From assembly GCA_014377485.1 (NCBI GenBank), contig JACMPM010000009.1, positions 1-64,000 of the forward strand: 64,000 nt of DNA, read 5' to 3'. Under the pieces are notes generated by a model. That model was not told the DNA's origin. It did not search any database and worked only from the letters and a program-made list of their open reading frames with translations. A program made the position numbers and the translations under genes. This document shows, piece after piece, positions 59,861 through 64,000 of this stretch (positions within the stretch are counted from its first letter, which is position 1; each line of letters opens with the position of its first letter). This DNA comes from Bacteriovorax sp. GTDB taxonomy: Bacteria; Bdellovibrionota; Bacteriovoracia; Bacteriovoracales; Bacteriovoracaceae.

Positions 59861-60427
59861 TTAAGGAACTTTGATGTTGATGTCGCTAAGTTTTTTAGCA
59901 TTGTAGTTTTTGTTCAACTTAGAAGCTGCATCAACTGCCTGAGGAGACATCTTGGCAATATCACCATACCATTTATTAACTTCTGCTTTGTGATTGATTA
60001 AGTAATAAAATGCATCAACAAAGGCGCCATTTAATTTTTCCAATGCTTTCGGATTTTTTAAACTATAAGACTTGCTAAGAACATTTACTAATTGGAAGTC
60101 TTTTTCTAATCCTAATGTCGAAATGACAGTTGCCTTTGCATTTTTTTCTGTAAGGGCTACATAGTTTGATTCCGTAGTAATAATTACATCTGCAAGTCCA
60201 TCAACCAAAGCCGTTTGTAGTTCCTTATCAGATGTCATGCTTTTTATTGAGGCATCAAAGCCATAGATTTTAAAAATTTCCGTTTTTTCTAATATTAAAC
60301 CTATTTGAGCACCAATTGCAGTTCCAAGGGCCGGATAGGCAAAATTAATTTTAATTGGTGTTTCTGTTTTGGTTGCGGCCATCGTAGAAGTGATAAATAG
60401 ACTGGCAATTAAAATAAAAATCTTCAT
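59861..60427 (-). CDS. Short NMT1/SBP-like exported protein, probable internal deletion
   Basis: A 188-residue protein with signal peptide (MKIFILIASLFITSTMAATK). The N-terminal part matches substrate-binding proteins of the NMT1/THI5-type (FAYPALGTAIGAQIGLILEK, FKIYGFDASIKSMTSD, ALVDGLADVIITTESNYVAL, ATVISTLG), but the middle of the usual about 300-residue fold (second lobe) is missing before KALEKLNGAFVDAFYYLINH and AEVNKWYGDIA. It may be a reduced ligand sensor or a decayed binder. AGGA 7 nt before the ATG. It follows the proline iminopeptidase by 8 nt; no permease is near. Confidence 0.65.
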   Translation of the reverse strand: MKIFILIASLFITSTMAATKTETPIKINFAYPALGTAIGAQIGLILEKTEIFKIYGFDASIKSMTSDKELQTALVDGLADVIITTESNYVALTEKNAKATVISTLGLEKDFQLVNVLSKSYSLKNPKALEKLNGAFVDAFYYLINHKAEVNKWYGDIAKMSPQAVDAASKLNKNYNAKKLSDINIKVP

Positions 60428-60435
60428 GTTTACTC

Positions 60436-61374
60436 CTAATAACTATCGGTTGCTTTAATTAATGCATCAGTGATGCCTTTTTCAGAAAGTGAATGTCCAG
60501 CATCAGCAATTAAATGAAATTCTGCTTCTGGAAAAGCCCGGTGCAGATCCCATGCAGATTCAGCAGGGCAAACGACATCGTAGCGTCCTTGAACAATTAC
60601 TGTTGGGATATGACGAATCTTACCCACATTATTTAAAAGGAAATTATCTTCGGTAAAGAATCCATTATTCATAAAATAATGACATTCAATACGGGCAAAT
60701 GCATCTGCAAATTCATCTTCTCCGAAACGGGCAACGATATCAGTGTCTGGAATAAGTTTTGAAGTAGAGCCTTCCCAGATAGACCAGGCTTTTGCTGCTT
60801 CCTTTCTGGTTTTATTATCATCGGAAGTTAGGCGTTTATAATAGGCTTCAACAAAATTATGGCGTTCTTCTTTCGGAATAGGTTTAACATATCCTTCCCA
60901 GGCATCAGGATATATTTTTGAACATCCTTCCTGGTAAAACCAATCAATTTCTTTTTTGCGCAATAAAAATATTCCACGCAAGAAAAGTTCAGTGCATGGA
61001 AGCGGGTGTTTGATCGCGTAAGCCAAGGCTAGAGTTGATCCCCAAGAACCACCAAATACGGCCCATCTATTAATTGATAAATGTGTGCGAAGTGTTTCGA
61101 TATCAGCGACTAAATCCCAAGTTGTGTTTTCTTTTAATTCTGCAAAAGGTGTGCTTTGTCCACAGCCTCTTTGATCCATGAGAATTATTCGCCATTTTTC
61201 TGGATTAAAATAACGGCGGTAATTAGGAATAATTCCTCCACCAGGACCACCATGTAAAAAGACGACTGGTTTGCCTTTTGAGTTTCCTACTTCTTCGAAA
61301 TAAATTGTATGAAGCTCAGAAACTTTGAGAAAGCCTGTACTATATGGTTCAATTTCAGGATACATTTCTTTCAT
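60436..61374 (-). CDS. pip: Proline iminopeptidase
   Basis: A 312-residue alpha/beta hydrolase of family S33: VVFLHGGPGGGIIPNYRRYF, ILMDQRGCGQSTP, the nucleophile GGSWGSTLALAYA (Ser110), the Asp in VQGRYDVVCP and the His in DAGHSLSEKG. It removes N-terminal proline from peptides. Signal peptide is absent. AAGGA lies 7 nt before the ATG. It precedes the short binding-protein gene on the same strand and diverges from the DNA polymerase II gene. Confidence 0.93.
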   Translation of the reverse strand: MKEMYPEIEPYSTGFLKVSELHTIYFEEVGNSKGKPVVFLHGGPGGGIIPNYRRYFNPEKWRIILMDQRGCGQSTPFAELKENTTWDLVADIETLRTHLSINRWAVFGGSWGSTLALAYAIKHPLPCTELFLRGIFLLRKKEIDWFYQEGCSKIYPDAWEGYVKPIPKEERHNFVEAYYKRLTSDDNKTRKEAAKAWSIWEGSTSKLIPDTDIVARFGEDEFADAFARIECHYFMNNGFFTEDNFLLNNVGKIRHIPTVIVQGRYDVVCPAESAWDLHRAFPEAEFHLIADAGHSLSEKGITDALIKATDSY

Positions 61375-61398
61375 ACAACATTCCTTGGGACTTTGGTA

Positions 61399-61427
61399 TT
61401 GGATTAGAAATTAGTGCATGTTATCCT
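61399..61427 (+). promoter_or_regulatory. Extended -10 promoter with leaderless start for DNA polymerase II
   Basis: TTGGAT (61399-61404), 17 nt, TGTTATCCT (TG extension with TATCCT, 61422-61427), then 7 nt to ATG 61435. No Shine-Dalgarno precedes that ATG. The alternative in-frame GTG at 61414 would lie within the promoter spacer. Confidence 0.55.
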
Positions 61428-61434
61428 AACTCAT

Positions 61435-63723
61435 ATGCATAAACAAATCGAAGGATTTATTTTATCCGGGCTAAGTAAGGATCAAGATGATCATCTGATT
61501 TTAAAACTCTACGGTCAATCAGATGCAGGCTCTTTTCTTGTCACTTTTAATCAATTTCAAAATTATTTTTTTGTCGAAAGCAAACAGTCAATTTCCATGA
61601 AAAACTTAGATGGAACTTGGGTCGAAAAAGTATTATGCCGCAATCAAGCGGAATTAAAAGCCAAAAAAAAGCAATTTGAGGACCTTGGGTTACGTACATT
61701 TGAAACGGATATTAGACCCCTTGAGCGCTACCTGATGGATCATGGGTTTTATGCACAGGTTAATATTACTGGCGAGGCTACAATTGTTAATGGAATCCTA
61801 ACTTTTCAAAATCCCATAATTGAGAAAGGTAATTATTATCCAAATTTTAAAATTATGTCTTTTGATATTGAAACTGGAAAAGATGGAAGACTTTATTCGC
61901 TGGCCTATTCTTTTAGATCACGTGACCTAACTGAAGACAAAGTTTTTATGTTAGGACCTGAAACGAGTACAGAAGAAGTTATTTTTTGTCCTACTGAAAA
62001 ACAAATCCTAGTTTCTTTTCAAGCCGCAACTAAGCGTCTTGATCCAGATATTTTTACCGGATGGAATGTGATTGGTTTTGATTTTCATTTTTTAGAAAAA
62101 AAATCCAAACAATTTAATTCTCCTCTTTATTTAGGCAGAGGTAACAGACCTCTGGATATGTTTCAAAACTCTCGTGGTGAATGGACAATGAATCTTGAAG
62201 GACGAGTCATTATCGATGGACCTTGGGCCTTGAAGACCAATTATTTTAATTTTGAAAGTTACAAATTAAATAATGTCGCTAAAGAAGTTTTGGGTGCAGG
62301 CAAAGATATTGATGAAGATGAAGTGCATGATAAATGGGATGAGATTGAACGTCGATTTCGCGAAGATAAATTAGCACTTGCCAGATATAATTTGATAGAC
62401 GCTCAATTGGTTTTAGATATTTTTGAAAAAACAAAACTGATAGATCTTCTTTTGAGCCGCTCGTTGATTTCAGGATTGCTTCTGGAAAGAGTCGGTGGAT
62501 CTACGGCTTCTTTTGATCATTTCTTTTTGCCGCAATTGCATGAATTCAGCTATGTCGCACCCAATGTTGCTGATGTTTCATATTCCAGACAGGCCAAAGG
62601 TGGATTTGTTTTAAATCCGCAAGTAGGAGTTCATGAAAATGTTTTAGTTATGGATTTTAAAAGTTTATATCCGACACTCATTGAAACTTTTTTAATAGAT
62701 CCTCTCTCTCTTGCCGAGCGATCGGTAAATCCACTTAAAACTCCGGAAGATTTTACTTTTTCTCGCGATCACCACATTCTTCCTGGAAAAATATCAGAAT
62801 TATTAGAGCGTCGGGCTAAGGCTAAAACAGAAAATAATATGAACCTCTCTCAGGCCATAAAAATCTTAATGAATAGTTTTTATGGCGTAATGGGCTCGAG
62901 CGGGTGTCGTTTTTATCAAGAAGATTTGCCAGATGCCATAACTGGGACGGGCCAGTGGCTTTTGAAGACTGTAATCAGTTTTTTAGAAGAATTAGGTTTT
63001 CAGGTTCTTTATGGAGATACAGACTCGATCTTTGTTCAATTGAAAACTTTTGAAGGTTATGAGGCTCAAGGAATTGGTTTAGTTAAAAAAGTAAACCAGT
63101 TTTTGTTTGAAAAACTTCAAAACGATTTTGCTGTCGTCTCTAAATTGGAAATTCAATACGATAAATTTTTCAAGAAATTAATCTTAACTTCCACTCGCGG
63201 TGAAGGTGGTGGTGCCAAAAAAAGATATGCAGGTTTGAAACTTTTGAAAACACCATCTGGAATTAAAGAAGAAATGGTTCTTACTGGAATGGAATATGTG
63301 CGTTCTGATTGGAGTGCCTTAGCCCGCAATTTTCAATTTGAATTGATTCGACGAGTTTTTTATGGCGAAAATCTGGAATCTTTTATTGATCAGACAGTTA
63401 AAGATCTGGAGGCAAAAAAACTTGATCACACTCTCGTCCTGAGTAAACGTCTGACTAAACCAATTGACGAGTATATCAAGAATATACCTCCTCACGCTAA
63501 AGCCGCTAAAATATTATTTGAGAAGAAAGGTATTTTAAAAAAACGCCCTCAATATGTGATGACTTTGAGAGGGGCAATTCCAATCGAGCTTCCTCATGAC
63601 GATATAGATTACGAGTATTATATCGATCGGCAGCTGGCTCCAATAGCCGATAGTATTCTTTCCTTGTTTGGACAAAGTTTTGAAAGTTTCCGAGGTCCAC
63701 AGCTCTCACTTTTCCAATTTTAA
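61435..63723 (+). CDS. polB: DNA polymerase II (family B)
   Basis: 762 residues from ATG 61435. Proofreading exonuclease: Exo I SFDIETG, Exo II WNVIGFDFHFLE, Exo III YNLIDAQLVLDIF. Polymerase: motif A VMDFKSLYPTLIETF, motif B KILMNSFYGVMGSSGCRFY, motif C YGDTDSIFV (two metal-binding Asp), and the KKRYAGL signature. These match E. coli Pol II, used in repair and restart of stalled forks. The size is close to the usual 780. An in-frame GTG at 61414 would add seven residues but disrupts the promoter arrangement. Confidence 0.95.
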   Translation: MHKQIEGFILSGLSKDQDDHLILKLYGQSDAGSFLVTFNQFQNYFFVESKQSISMKNLDGTWVEKVLCRNQAELKAKKKQFEDLGLRTFETDIRPLERYLMDHGFYAQVNITGEATIVNGILTFQNPIIEKGNYYPNFKIMSFDIETGKDGRLYSLAYSFRSRDLTEDKVFMLGPETSTEEVIFCPTEKQILVSFQAATKRLDPDIFTGWNVIGFDFHFLEKKSKQFNSPLYLGRGNRPLDMFQNSRGEWTMNLEGRVIIDGPWALKTNYFNFESYKLNNVAKEVLGAGKDIDEDEVHDKWDEIERRFREDKLALARYNLIDAQLVLDIFEKTKLIDLLLSRSLISGLLLERVGGSTASFDHFFLPQLHEFSYVAPNVADVSYSRQAKGGFVLNPQVGVHENVLVMDFKSLYPTLIETFLIDPLSLAERSVNPLKTPEDFTFSRDHHILPGKISELLERRAKAKTENNMNLSQAIKILMNSFYGVMGSSGCRFYQEDLPDAITGTGQWLLKTVISFLEELGFQVLYGDTDSIFVQLKTFEGYEAQGIGLVKKVNQFLFEKLQNDFAVVSKLEIQYDKFFKKLILTSTRGEGGGAKKRYAGLKLLKTPSGIKEEMVLTGMEYVRSDWSALARNFQFELIRRVFYGENLESFIDQTVKDLEAKKLDHTLVLSKRLTKPIDEYIKNIPPHAKAAKILFEKKGILKKRPQYVMTLRGAIPIELPHDDIDYEYYIDRQLAPIADSILSLFGQSFESFRGPQLSLFQF

Positions 63724-63747
63724 GTTTTAAATGTAAGAACTTTCCGT

Positions 63748-63753
63748 TAGCAT
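63748..63753 (+). promoter_or_regulatory. -10-like TAGCAT, leaderless start
   Basis: TAGCAT is 6 nt before the ATG at 63760, the same spacing as other leaderless candidates here. The -35 (TTTTAA at 17 nt) is poor. Confidence 0.35.
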
Positions 63754-63759
63754 AGTGTT

Positions 63760-64000
63760 ATGGATTCTATCCCTAAATTTTTCAAAGAAAGTATAATGAA
63801 CCTTTATAGGGGGGCCATTCTTTTTTATAATAAAAAAGGGACGACTCTCGCATCCTCTGCCAGTTTTTATGCATTGATAACAGTCGTTCCATTTGCTCTT
63901 TTAATGGTAAGGGGGATTGGTTATTTTCTTGGAAACCTTGATAAAACCCAAAAATATATTTTCCTGATTGGCTCTCAGTTTTTTCCAGATGTGGCCCCTC
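63760..64000 (+). CDS. YihY/BrkB-family membrane protein, 3' end outside window
   Basis: The visible 80 residues start MDSIPKFFKES and continue with GTTLASSASFYALITVVPFALLM (first TM segment with the ASFYALITVVPF signature of the YihY/UPF0761 family) and IFLIGSQFFPDVAP. The family has about six helices; function is not known for sure. The gene is cut at the window edge. No Shine-Dalgarno is visible before the ATG. It begins 36 nt after polB. Confidence 0.82.
   Translation, partial: MDSIPKFFKESIMNLYRGAILFYNKKGTTLASSASFYALITVVPFALLMVRGIGYFLGNLDKTQKYIFLIGSQFFPDVAP

Noticed and set aside
1-64000. CRISPR arrays, insertion sequences or toxin-antitoxin pairs
   Set aside because: No regularly spaced direct repeats, transposase signature or typical two-gene toxin-antitoxin pair was found on either strand by reading.

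Overview
The window looks like a chromosomal segment of an AT-rich Gram-negative bacterium. The best guess is the Bdellovibrionota / Bacteriovoracales (Bacteriovorax- or Peredibacter-like predators). This is inferred from the very low GC content, the many exported proteins (at least five lipoproteins plus many signal peptides), a large secreted-protease locus, lone signalling proteins (PilZ, WYL and receiver domains) and the ribosomal order S6/S18 - DUF2232 - L9 - dnaB. I cannot confirm the taxon without a search. No prophage, insertion sequence or CRISPR array is visible. The clearest decayed DNA is an HxlR-regulator pseudogene near 3.5 kb with a possible antisense remnant beside it.

Layout. 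0-9.4 kb: envelope and signalling genes (truncated secreted protein, phosphoesterase, LCAT-type lipase, GreA-like factor, orphan histidine kinase with a solute-binding protein, lytic transglycosylase, DUF938 methyltransferase). 9.4-20.4 kb: ABC-F ATPase, a dedicated cysteine desulfurase-ThiI pair for tRNA thiolation, a TauD-like dioxygenase, HPF/RaiA, a macrodomain protein, QueD-like protein, and a hemN-nnrS pair behind an FNR-type box. Two paralogous HTH regulators (11.0 and 19.0 kb) flank this part. 20.4-29.1 kb: tRNA-Arg(UCU), a flavin oxidoreductase, RsgA, PilZ, a flavoprotein-like gene, lipoprotein, cyclophilin, porin-like barrel, RecJ. 29.3-45.4 kb: an accessory-looking secreted region, with coiled-coil exported proteins, NADP isocitrate dehydrogenase, a 1033-residue exported protein built from about ten two-cysteine repeats next to a receiver domain lacking its phospho-acceptor Asp, and then a same-strand run of a Gly/Tyr-rich lipoprotein, a caspase/DUF4347-like protein, two unknown secreted proteins and a subtilisin. 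45.5-50.4 kb: a ribosomal/replication operon that opens with a natural fusion of ribosomal proteins bS6 and bS18. 50.4-64 kb: a small acidic protein behind a structured leader, an RluA-type pseudouridine synthase with no normal start codon, WYL protein, AlkB, DAHP synthase-chorismate mutase, methyltransferases, an acetyltransferase/peptidase-E operon, proline iminopeptidase, family-B DNA polymerase II and the start of a YihY/BrkB protein.

Two cross-cutting signals stand out. First, about ten genes that lack a Shine-Dalgarno sequence have a sigma-70-type -10 hexamer only 5-9 nt before the ATG, which predicts leaderless mRNAs. The hemN case also places an FNR-type palindrome exactly 41.5 nt before the predicted transcription start. 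Second, several starts are covered by long perfect palindromes (6499-6536, 23429-23458, 28848-28877), pointing to operator or RNA-hairpin control. The best candidates for undescribed biology are the bS6-bS18 fusion, the two-cysteine-repeat protein with its degenerate receiver, and the secreted protease locus at 36-45 kb.
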